This document shows, piece after piece, positions 49,129-56,908 of a stretch of 64,000 bases of DNA; within the stretch, counting starts at the first letter, position 1; the number at the start of each line of letters is the position of its first letter. The stretch comes from Arthrobacter sp. Soc17.1.1.1. Lineage in GTDB: Bacteria > Actinomycetota > Actinomycetes > Actinomycetales > Micrococcaceae. The notes beneath the pieces are model-generated. The model was given only the letters and a program-made list of their open reading frames with translations. It was not told the origin of the DNA and made no database searches. The DNA is taken from contig NZ_JBAJII010000001.1 in the NCBI RefSeq assembly GCF_036867195.1, positions 1,426,001 to 1,490,000 of the forward strand, given 5' to 3'. The translations under genes and the position numbers were made by a program.

Positions 49129-52100
49129 TGAGCCTCAACCGCAAGCTGATCAGTTACGGCTTCACGGACCTCGAGAAGAGCCGGCGGTTCCTGGACGCGC
49201 CCGAACTGCAGGGGCTGAACGACGACGACCTCTTCGCCGGTCTCGCGGCGGCCGCCGACCCCGGTCTGGCGCTGCAGTCCTTCGTGCGCCTCCTGGCCGG
49301 CAGCCGGAAGGCCGTGCTGGCCGTGTTCTCGGACGAGGGTCGGCGGGCGTCGCTGTTCCGGCTCCTCGGGGCGTCGGAGGCGCTCGGCGAGTTCCTCATG
49401 CGCCGCCCCGAGCACCTCGACGTGGTGCGGCCGGGTCCCGCGACGCCGGCCGTCGTCGCACCGGAGTACCTCAGGTCCGAGCTGCTGCTCTCGGTCGACG
49501 CCGACCCGTCGGAGGACAACCCCGTGGCCGGCGTCACCGGCCCCGACGCCTACCGCAGGCTCCGCGTGGCCTACCGGCGTCACCTGACGGATCTGGCGGT
49601 CCGCGACCTCGGCCACTGCGCGCCGGTGGACTACCTGCCCGTCGTCGCCCGCGAGCTGGCCGACCTCGCCACCGCCGCGCTCGAGGCCTCCCTCGCCGTC
49701 GCCCGCGCCGAGCTGGGGCAGGTGCACGGGCCCGACGTCGTCGCGCGCGTCCGGCTGGCCGTCATCGCCATGGGCAAGTGTGGCGCGCGCGAGCTCAACT
49801 ACATCTCCGACGTCGACGTGGTCTACGTGGTGGAGGGGGAGGACCTCGACGACACGAGCGTCACGAGGATCGGGACGGGCCTGGCCTCCGGCATGGCCCG
49901 CGGTGTGTACTCCACCGGAGCGGAGCCTGCCCTCTGGGAGGTCGACGCGAACCTCCGCCCCGAGGGCAAGGACGGCCAGCTCGTCCGCACGCTGCAGTCC
50001 CACATCTCCTACTACGAGCGCTGGGCGAAGACGTGGGAGTTCCAGGCGCTGCTGAAGGCCCGCGCCGCCGCCGGCGACCCCGGACTCGGCCGCCGGTACG
50101 AGGAGGCCATCGCCCCGTTCGTGTGGGCGTCGTCGCAGCGCGAGGGCTTCGTGGAGGCCGTCCGGGCGATGCGGCGCCGCGTCACCGACAACATCCCGCG
50201 CGAGGAGGAGGCCCGGCAGCTCAAGCTCGGACCGGGCGGACTGCGCGACGTCGAGTTCACCGTCCAGCTGCTGCAGCTCGTGCACGGCCGGCTGGACGAG
50301 TCGCTGCGCATCCGGGACACCGTCACGGCGATCGGCGCGCTCAGCTCCGCAGGGTACATCGGCCGCTCCGACGCCCTCGACCTCGACGACGCGTACCGCT
50401 ACCTGCGGGTCCTCGAGCACCGCATCCAGCTCGTGCAGATGCGCCGCACACACCTGATGCCGGAGGACGAGAGCGCCCTGCGGGCCCTCGCCCGATCGTC
50501 CCAGGGGTGCATGGTCACGGTACGGCCGAGCCCGCAGAGCCTCAACGACACGTGGCAGCGCACCCGGAAGCTCGTCCGGCGGCTCCACGAGTCCATCTTC
50601 TACCGGCCCCTGCTCAACAACGCCGCGACGCTGCGGCCCGAGGACGTCCAGCTCACGGCCGAGGCCGCGCAGGCCCGCCTCGCCGCCCTCGGCTATCTCG
50701 ACCCGCGCGGCGCCATGCGGCACATCGAGGCCCTCACCGGGGGGCTGCGGCGGCGCGCGATGCTGCAGCGGCAGCTCCTGCCCATCCTGCTGGCATGGTT
50801 CGCCGACGGCGTCGATCCGGATGCAGGTCTCCTGGGGTTCCGCCGGCTCAGCGAGTCGCTGGGGGAGAGCCACTGGTACCTGGGGATGCTCCGCGATTCG
50901 AACGCGGCCGCCGAGCGCCTCTGCGCCGTCCTGTCGAGCAGCCGGTTCATCACCGACCTGCTGGAGGTGTCGCCCGAATCGACGCAGTGGCTCGGCTCCG
51001 ACGCGGCACTGGTGCCCGGCACGTTCGACGCGCAGTGGCAGGAGATCCAGTCGAAGATGTCCCGGCACCCCGAGCCGGGGGAGGCCATCCGGCTGATCCG
51101 GCTCATCCGCCGTCGGGAGCTGCTGCGCATCGCCATCGCCGACAGCTCCCACCTGCTGTCCCAGGCCCAGGTGGGCAAGGCCCTCGCCGATGCCGACCGC
51201 GCCGCGATCCTCGGGGCCCTGCACGTCGCCGAGAACCAGGTGCTCGGGCAGGAGGAGCAGCTGACGCACGTCGTCGTCATGGCGATGGGGCGCCAGGGCG
51301 GGCGCGAGATCACCTACGGCTCGGATGCCGACGTCATCTACGTCCACCGCCCGTTCCCGGGCGCGGACGAGGCGGCGGCGCAGAAGCAGGCGGAGGCGAT
51401 CGTGGCACGCCTGGCCGCGCTGCTCACGCAGCCATGCAAACCGCCCGTGCTCGCGGAACGCGTCCTCGAGATCGACGCGGCGCTGCGGCCCGAGGGCAAG
51501 CAGGGGGCGATGGTGCGGTCCATCGACTCCTTCCGGGAGTACTACCGGCGCTGGTCGCTCGTGTGGGAGGCGCAGGCGCTGTTGCGGGCTCGTCCGCTCG
51601 CGGGCGACGACGGGCTGGCCGCCGAGTTCCTCGAGGTGATCGACCCCGTGCGGTACCCGGAGGAGCTCGGCGAGACGGATGTCCGGGAGATCCGCCGCAT
51701 CAAGGCCCGCGTGGAGTCCGAGCGGCTCCCGCGCGGCGCGGACCCGTCCCGGCACCTGAAGCTCGGCCGGGGCGCCCTGAGCGACGTCGAGTGGCTCGTG
51801 CAACTGCTGCAGCTGCAGCATGCCCGGGCGATCCCGGGCCTGCGCGTGCAGTCCACCCTCGCCGCCCTGGACGTCATCGCCGCGGAGGGACTGCTCCCGG
51901 TGGACGACGTCGCCCTGCTCCGCGAGAGCTGGAATCTGGCCACGCGCATCCGGGCGGCGAACGTCATCTGGAGCGGCCGCGGCTCCGACCTCCTGCCGTC
52001 GTCGCGGCGGGACCTCGAGGCGGTGGCACGGTGGTGCGGGTACGGGCCGGACAGCGGCTCGGCCCTCGAGGAGGACTACCTCCGCATGACCCGGCGCAGC

Positions 52101-52136
52101 AGGGGCGTCTTCGAGCGGCACTTCTACGGGTACTAA
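49128..52136 (+). CDS. glnE: Glutamine synthetase adenylyltransferase (bifunctional)
   Basis: 1002 aa enzyme that adenylylates and de-adenylylates glutamine synthetase type I according to nitrogen status. Two nucleotidyltransferase halves are present: the N-terminal with MGKCGARELNYISDVDVVYV (degenerate GSD) and the C-terminal with MGRQGGREITYGSDADVIYV (about residue 730). Each is followed by a helical GlnD-type domain. It sits between glnA2 and, across an inserted element, its likely target glnA. Confidence 0.95.
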   Translation: MSLNRKLISYGFTDLEKSRRFLDAPELQGLNDDDLFAGLAAAADPGLALQSFVRLLAGSRKAVLAVFSDEGRRASLFRLLGASEALGEFLMRRPEHLDVVRPGPATPAVVAPEYLRSELLLSVDADPSEDNPVAGVTGPDAYRRLRVAYRRHLTDLAVRDLGHCAPVDYLPVVARELADLATAALEASLAVARAELGQVHGPDVVARVRLAVIAMGKCGARELNYISDVDVVYVVEGEDLDDTSVTRIGTGLASGMARGVYSTGAEPALWEVDANLRPEGKDGQLVRTLQSHISYYERWAKTWEFQALLKARAAAGDPGLGRRYEEAIAPFVWASSQREGFVEAVRAMRRRVTDNIPREEEARQLKLGPGGLRDVEFTVQLLQLVHGRLDESLRIRDTVTAIGALSSAGYIGRSDALDLDDAYRYLRVLEHRIQLVQMRRTHLMPEDESALRALARSSQGCMVTVRPSPQSLNDTWQRTRKLVRRLHESIFYRPLLNNAATLRPEDVQLTAEAAQARLAALGYLDPRGAMRHIEALTGGLRRRAMLQRQLLPILLAWFADGVDPDAGLLGFRRLSESLGESHWYLGMLRDSNAAAERLCAVLSSSRFITDLLEVSPESTQWLGSDAALVPGTFDAQWQEIQSKMSRHPEPGEAIRLIRLIRRRELLRIAIADSSHLLSQAQVGKALADADRAAILGALHVAENQVLGQEEQLTHVVVMAMGRQGGREITYGSDADVIYVHRPFPGADEAAAQKQAEAIVARLAALLTQPCKPPVLAERVLEIDAALRPEGKQGAMVRSIDSFREYYRRWSLVWEAQALLRARPLAGDDGLAAEFLEVIDPVRYPEELGETDVREIRRIKARVESERLPRGADPSRHLKLGRGALSDVEWLVQLLQLQHARAIPGLRVQSTLAALDVIAAEGLLPVDDVALLRESWNLATRIRAANVIWSGRGSDLLPSSRRDLEAVARWCGYGPDSGSALEEDYLRMTRRSRGVFERHFYGY

Positions 52137-52277
52137 CAAGTCCCCACGCCAACTGTACGTCCGCGGGCCGACCTCCTGCCGCAACACCGGCAGGACACGA
52201 GCGGCACGGGCAGGACACGGGCGACACGGGCCGGACACGAGCGACACAGGCAGGACACTAGCGACACGGGCCGGATA

Positions 52278-52319
52278 CGACGACGGCGGCCGTCCCGGGT
52301 GGGAGGGCCGCCGTCGTCG
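52278..52319. terminator. Hairpin terminator at the glnE/ancestral glnA junction
   Basis: A 14-bp perfect stem (52278-52291 with 52306-52319) lies just before the left copy of the att repeat. Before insertion it would have lain about 20 bp past the glnA stop, serving both convergent genes. Confidence 0.75.
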
Positions 52320-52340
52320 GTGGTGCGGTGCCGGATGTGG

Positions 52341-52365
52341 CTAGACGCCGTAGTAGAGCTCGAAC
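52341..52365. repeat. attL-like copy: duplicated glnA 3' end
   Basis: 25 bp that match 56884-56908 with one mismatch (position 16). Read on the minus strand it still encodes FELYYGV-stop; the mismatch is synonymous (CTC for CTG). No glnA reading frame leads into it. Confidence 0.85.
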
Positions 52366-52392
52366 ACTCGAGAGATGACGGAGGGGTATTGG

Positions 52393-53622
52393 CTACTCCT
52401 GTTTGCCGTCGCGGTGCCACATCGGGGCAGCTTCCTGAGTGACGATCTCGAACGCGGGTTCAGAGAAATTGCAGTCACGAACAATACAATGCGTGAAATC
52501 CTCGTCAGTAGGCCATCGTTTCAAAGCTGTGCTGATCTGGCATTCGATGAACTTTATCTTCAAGAATCCGCTGTACGGTGGCAGTTTTTTGGGGAACTTG
52601 AGAAACTCACACCCGAGGAACTCGAGATTCACCTTGCTGGAACTGGTGACAATTAGTGATGTTCCTAAGAATGCGCAGTTCTTAAATAGAAGCCGAGTAT
52701 CAATGCTCATATTGAGAAGGTTAATTTCGCCGTCTTCGAACCTACAATTAACAAACGATACCGAGCGAAATCGCGAGTGGGCCAAGTTCAAGAAACCACT
52801 CGACGAGATAGTGCAATCGGTGATGTAGAAGTCATATCCGTCAGCGAAGGACCTGTATAGATTCAGATCTGCATCGAGAAGGAGGCTGTCCAACGTGCGG
52901 CCGTTGAGATTTGCTTCACTAAGATCGATCGTCATTTCGGTCCACCGAGTCTCATCGATGAGCCCGTACGCAAGGCGAGCTGTAGCTACCTGCCAAACGG
53001 CTTGGCGCAAAGAGTGGCTTGAGTCCTCGCCGTCACTGCGCAACGCTACCTCTTCACTCAACATTCGGAAGTATGCAGCGAGCACTTCGACGCAAGTTTG
53101 ACGATCCGTTTCGGATCTCTCGCGGCCCCAGTCATCACTTAAGGTTGCCAAAGCGTAAATACCGGCTAGGCGTACAGCAATTGCGCTTGACCCGAGTTGT
53201 TCGGCAGCTGCGGTGTACCGCGACCGGAGTTCGGCAACTCTAGTGTCTCGGTGACGCAGGAGTTCCAATTGATGCTGTTGGTTGCCCAATTGGAGGGCCT
53301 CTGCGGAGGTCACTTGAGCCGCAGCTGCAGTCCGTTGTGCTTCGGAACTAATGCGTTGAGTAACTTCCATGGTGCGTTGTCTGCGGTAGGAAAGCAGAAG
53401 TGTTACTCCAACGCCTAAAGCGGCCGCCGCCGTGACCGCGTTCCTGATGATGCCAAATTGCTCATCTTGGGACAGTGGCGTCGGCGCTGTCCATGGCGTG
53501 GCGTTTCCTGTGGAATATGCAGCGAAGACGTAGATGAGCAGCCCGATGAGGACGAGGGTGCCAAAGAAGCCGATCACCAACAGCAGCCAAAGTTTGGCGG
53601 GTTCCTTCTCATCAAGCTTCAC
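52393..53622 (-). CDS. Membrane-anchored pentapeptide-repeat-like protein
   Basis: 409 aa. Two N-terminal transmembrane helices (LWLLLVIGFFGTLVLIGLLIYVF and AVTAAAALGVGVTLLLSY) lead to a helical stretch. Next comes the ERSETDRQTCVEVLAAYFRM segment that commonly precedes pentapeptide repeats in actinobacterial proteins. The C-terminal half has A(D/N)LxF-like residues that are irregular: LSEANLNGRTLDSLLLDADLN, then FVNCRFEDGEINLLN. Function unknown; membrane-associated sensing or defence is only a guess. GTG 53622 lies 7 nt after TAGAGT (minus strand), a possible leaderless start. Confidence 0.72.
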   Translation of the reverse strand: MKLDEKEPAKLWLLLVIGFFGTLVLIGLLIYVFAAYSTGNATPWTAPTPLSQDEQFGIIRNAVTAAAALGVGVTLLLSYRRQRTMEVTQRISSEAQRTAAAAQVTSAEALQLGNQQHQLELLRHRDTRVAELRSRYTAAAEQLGSSAIAVRLAGIYALATLSDDWGRERSETDRQTCVEVLAAYFRMLSEEVALRSDGEDSSHSLRQAVWQVATARLAYGLIDETRWTEMTIDLSEANLNGRTLDSLLLDADLNLYRSFADGYDFYITDCTISSSGFLNLAHSRFRSVSFVNCRFEDGEINLLNMSIDTRLLFKNCAFLGTSLIVTSSSKVNLEFLGCEFLKFPKKLPPYSGFLKIKFIECQISTALKRWPTDEDFTHCIVRDCNFSEPAFEIVTQEAAPMWHRDGKQE

Positions 53623-53893
53623 AGGGGTAACTCTATCGAGGCACTGGAAGCACCAAAGACGCCACCTGTGGGGGGCGGAGGCCTTCTTGAACTAGATACA
53701 CTCATGCGCTGTGCAACCAGCACACCCCATGATGGGCGTCGAATAGCGCTTTTCACGCAAAGTCGCCGGAATCGTTGAACATTCTGCTCAAGCGAGTCCG
53801 TCTAGAGTGCTTCTTCCGTCGGTTTCGCTCCCGGTCTACGGGGTAGGCCCAAAGCTCGGCGTCTTCTGGTGGTGCGTTGGTTCGGAGGTTTCA
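53623..53893. other. Non-coding gap inside the element
   Basis: No convincing gene. It holds the -10 of the pentapeptide gene on the minus strand and a TAGAGT hexamer near 53802 that could have driven the integrase. Short open frames here lack ribosome sites and coding character. Confidence 0.4.
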
Positions 53894-54985
53894 TTGGCAT
53901 TCCCAGCAGCCGTCTGGATCAAGAAGAGGGCTGATGGGCGCTGGCGGGTCCGGTACCGAGATGCTGCTGGTGAAGAACACGCGCGGCACTTTCCTCGGAA
54001 AGTAGACGGGCAGCGGTGGCTCGATGAGGTTACGACGTCTGTCGTGACAGGCATGTACGTTGACCCGAAGACCGCCAAGACGACGGTGGCAACTGGTGCG
54101 TGACTTGGCTGCGCGGGTACGAGAACAAGCGTCCATCGACGGTGAAGCAGGCGCGGTCTCACCTCAAGCACATCACCGCGGCGTTCGGCAGCAAGGCCTT
54201 CGGCGATCTGCGCCCCTCAGAGATGCGCGCTTGAATAGCGAGACTGAAGGCCGAGTGGTATGCGGATTCGACGGTCTACGCGGCACATGCACGGCTGTCA
54301 CACATCTTCGCGGACGCCGTCCACGACGGGTTGGTGCCGAAGATCCAGTTAGCCGGCGCACGTATCCTAGCGCTGGCAAGCAGCGGGCCTACGTGGCAAC
54401 CACCGATCAGGTGTGGGCACTCCACGACGCAATGCCGGAAAGCTTGCGGCCAGCGATTCTCTTGGCGGCTTTCGCGGGCCTACGCGTGGCAGAGGTAGCA
54501 GCGCTGCGCGTGGTTGTCGTCGACTTCATGCGCGGCATCATCACGCCTCGGATTTAATACCAGGCGGAACCGCTGAAGACAGAGATGTCGCGAACGCCAA
54601 TTTCGATCCCGCGAGAACCCCCTTCAGCTCAATCACGATCCGACCAAGTGGTAGTGGACACTATCGTCACGGGGGGGTGGGGACGCTCCGTCGCTCCGTA
54701 CACGATTGAAACGAATCTCGGGCGGGTCGCGTCGAGATTGAAGGGCTGCCCGAGGGGTTCCGGTTTTACGACCTGCGCCACTACTTCGCATCGCTGCTCA
54801 TCGCCTCCGGCCTCGACGTGAAGGTGGTTCAGACACGGCTCCGTCACTCGTCGGCCAAGACAACTTTAAACACATACAGGCACATCTGGCCTGACAAGGA
54901 CGATTCGTCGAGACACGCCGTCGCAAGCGCCTTAAGAGGCGACTTGAAAGCGTTCGAGCAGGACAGCGCTGTCAGTTCAAGTGCA
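53894..54985 (+). pseudogene. Tyrosine-family site-specific integrase, broken
   Basis: TTG 53894 with GGAGG upstream begins the usual AP2-like DNA-binding start (WIKKRADGRWRVRYRDAAGEEHARHF...VDGQRWLDEVTTSVVTGMYVDP). After TTVA the frame shifts; the core-binding domain continues as YENKRPSTVKQARSHLKHIT, ending at an internal TGA where relatives have Trp (EMRA-stop-IARLK). A further shift opens YVATTDQVWALHDAMPESLRP...AGLRVAEVAALRV, ending in TAA. The catalytic C-terminus FRFYDLRHYFASLLIASGLDV and RHSSAKTTLNTYRHIWPD, with the nucleophile Tyr, survives in another segment. At least two frameshifts and two stops make it non-functional. That open frame runs on to 55234 over the DUF3037 gene. Confidence 0.85.
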
Positions 54986-55879
54986 TCAAGCGACGAGGCT
55001 CCGTGCCTCAAGCGCGAACCGGTGAATGTCCGCGGACGTGAAGTCCTGCACGCCAAGCTCGCGCCAAGACTCGCGTGCGATGTCAAGCTGCATCTTTTGA
55101 TCGTTTGTCTGAGGTTCGTCGTGAACTACTCGGATGGGAACATTTTGATCAATACGGAGGAAGCGCCCCGATTTGCCCATCTCAAGCTGACCCCCTCTTC
55201 CTCTCAGCCGATTAACGACATGGCTCCAAGCTGACACTTCTTGATTGACGTTTTCTAAGTCCTTGCGGGTGAAGGAAACGACCTGAGTCATTTGACGCAC
55301 GCGATCTTCACCTAGCGCTAAATCAAAGCGCTTCACTTGCATGCCAATCTGAATTCGCGGGTTCCGCTGCACAATGTCACGATCGAGTTCAGGGATCTGA
55401 GCAAACTCATCACCGATTCGCTTAAGAAGTCGTGTCCGTGCCTGTGTTCGCGTCGTCGTCGGGTTCTCACGAACGAGCAATCGATAAAGCCGGTCAGCAG
55501 CGGACGCGGCATCCAAAGTATGTACTGGTCGAGCCTCCGAGATCTGCACGCTGTTGTTGAGGCGGGCCGCCATATGGGCAACAATCCCTGAATTCATGGA
55601 CATCTCAGTGAAGGACCTAGATCTACTGCGTTCTAGCAAGGGCGAGATTCGATTCAGGTCGCCCTCACCATTGGCATGGCTAACGGCAAGCCGCAGCTCT
55701 TCCAACCAGTGCCGTGCTTGACGTGCATCTCCGCCGAGCCGGCTCGCCCTGGTAAATGAGTCGACGGTGCGAAGGGCCCAGTCTTTTCCGTCCATCCCGA
55801 CGAGTACGCCTATGTTCACAAACTCACCGCGAACAGCGTTGGGGACATAGCGGATAAGCCAGTACTGGTAGCCGGTCAC
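54986..55879 (-). CDS. DUF3037 protein
   Basis: 297 aa. The N-terminal YQYWLIRYVPNAVRGEFVNIGVLVG is the DUF3037 signature; the rest is helical and unassigned. Biochemical role unknown. It starts at GTG 55879 with AAGGGGAC upstream, 24 bp after the HipA-like gene, so the two are probably one transcript. DUF3037 genes are commonly found next to HipA-like kinases, which supports a functional pair. Confidence 0.78.
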   Translation of the reverse strand: MTGYQYWLIRYVPNAVRGEFVNIGVLVGMDGKDWALRTVDSFTRASRLGGDARQARHWLEELRLAVSHANGEGDLNRISPLLERSRSRSFTEMSMNSGIVAHMAARLNNSVQISEARPVHTLDAASAADRLYRLLVRENPTTTRTQARTRLLKRIGDEFAQIPELDRDIVQRNPRIQIGMQVKRFDLALGEDRVRQMTQVVSFTRKDLENVNQEVSAWSHVVNRLRGRGGQLEMGKSGRFLRIDQNVPIRVVHDEPQTNDQKMQLDIARESWRELGVQDFTSADIHRFALEARSLVA

Positions 55880-55903
55880 TATCTTGTCCCCTTCCGTGCG
55901 TCG

Positions 55904-56674
55904 CTAAACATTGAACGCATGTCTCATTAGCCTGTCGAAGAGAGCAGGCCGCCGAGCATCGAGCCATTCCACGATGTGGCCTAAGTCTTCCTCCGAGACA
56001 CCCCATTCTATGGGTACGCTGGCCACCGCCGCGGCGATGTCGTCTACTCGAAGATCGCGGATTCGACTCGCGACCTCGACGAAGGCGGGAGCTGACATGC
56101 CGCGTACTGGTCCAGTCCACGAGTTGGCAAGACCTACCTGGCGCTGCAGATCGCTTGGTGTCCACAGCCCGCCGCCTCCTAGCCAGTAGCCGTGGTCAAA
56201 GGACCAGACCTCGTGGTCTGCTCCAAGGTCGTAGAGCCACTGCTCGTCTTCGCCTGCGCACCACTCCCAGAGCGCAATGAAGCGGGGTTGTCGCTCGGCG
56301 TTGTGGTCACGTTTGACGTACTCGAGGACGTCGCGCTCAAGGGGGTGGGATTCCAGGTGAAGACTCGCGTGAGCAACTCCAGGCCGTACCCGTAGGCCTT
56401 CACCGTAGGGCCAGCCGTCCATGGTCTGCGGTATATCCACTAGAGTCACGGGGCGCACGGGCGCCCCGATCAGGAAGCCGATGTGTGCGACAACCTGCTC
56501 CGCGATAAGCGAGGTGAGTCCATGAGGGTTGCCCAGCGGCTTGACCCAATAGGTGTTGTCATCCTCGGCCAAAGCTAGGAACGGCCGGCTTCCTGCATCA
56601 GAAGTCTGAATTGGCGCGACCAAAGTTGTAGTTGCGCGGCCGCGAGTATGCGAACCGAGTAACTGCGCGCTCAA
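55904..56674 (-). CDS. HipA-like kinase-fold protein
   Basis: 256 aa. The segment TYWVKPLGNPHGLTSLIAEQVVAHIGFLIGAPV matches the nucleotide-binding lobe of stand-alone HipA-family kinases (Lys in VKP). FIALWEWCAGEDEQWLYDLGADHEVWSFDHGYWLGG matches their catalytic region, with an Asp-His-Gly metal site. The usual N-x-D-R...N catalytic loop is altered (GEDEQ...YDLG), so activity is uncertain. TTG 56674 with GGGGG upstream is the likely start. No HipB antitoxin is adjacent; the DUF3037 gene follows. Confidence 0.7.
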   Translation of the reverse strand: MSAQLLGSHTRGRATTTLVAPIQTSDAGSRPFLALAEDDNTYWVKPLGNPHGLTSLIAEQVVAHIGFLIGAPVRPVTLVDIPQTMDGWPYGEGLRVRPGVAHASLHLESHPLERDVLEYVKRDHNAERQPRFIALWEWCAGEDEQWLYDLGADHEVWSFDHGYWLGGGGLWTPSDLQRQVGLANSWTGPVRGMSAPAFVEVASRIRDLRVDDIAAAVASVPIEWGVSEEDLGHIVEWLDARRPALFDRLMRHAFNV

Positions 56675-56782
56675 CTTACCCCCATGCGATTGTGCGGATT
56701 CAGTACGTGCCTCCGCGAGACCTGAAGACGGCTGTCTGTTGAAGAAGTGTAGCGGTTCACAAGCCCCCTAACTGATGGAACT

Positions 56783-56818
56783 GAGAAGGCCCCTTCCACA
56801 GCCGGAAGGGGCCTTCTC
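56783..56818. terminator. Element-borne hairpin downstream of glnA
   Basis: A 15-bp perfect stem (56783-56797 with 56804-56818) and a 6-nt loop lie inside the element, about 66 bp past the glnA stop. It probably replaces the original terminator at 52278-52319. Confidence 0.75.
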
Positions 56819-56883
56819 GCTCAGTAAACAAGTGATCCCGCGGACTGTCTGCGGACTAAGCCCGCTATTAGCCCGTGATCTAG

Positions 56884-56908
56884 CTAGACGCCGTAGTACA
56901 GCTCGAAC
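56884..56908. repeat. attR-like copy: functional glnA 3' end
   Basis: 25 bp covering the last seven codons and stop of glnA, repeated at 52341-52365. Integration left an intact glnA. Confidence 0.85.

Larger units (their letters stand above)
52341..56908. mobile_element. Integrated element at the 3' end of glnA (about 4.5 kb, decayed)
   Basis: Bounded by 25-bp direct repeats. Contents: membrane pentapeptide-repeat protein, broken tyrosine integrase, DUF3037 protein, HipA-like kinase and a hairpin. Base composition is visibly more AT-rich than the flanks, especially 52440-53600. The integrase is interrupted by a stop and frameshifts, so the element should be immobile unless rescued in trans. 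Confidence 0.82.

Noticed and set aside
48807..52247. 1146-aa antisense frame over glnE
   Set aside because: No motif or ribosome site; explained by codon-position GC of glnE.
49121..52261. 1046-aa open frame overlapping glnE in another frame
   Set aside because: Almost entirely Arg/Pro/Ala/Gly, a typical out-of-frame shadow; glnE shows both nucleotidyltransferase halves in its own frame.
52341..52365. tRNA 3' end as the attachment site
   Set aside because: The repeat is the coding end of glnA (FELYYGV-stop); no cloverleaf can be folded around either copy.
53458..53778. 106-aa plus-strand frame in the element
   Set aside because: It overlaps the start of the pentapeptide gene, has no ribosome site and no recognisable pattern.
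55904..56674. Classical HipBA toxin-antitoxin operon
   Set aside because: No HipB-like helix-turn-helix gene is adjacent; the neighbour is a DUF3037 gene.
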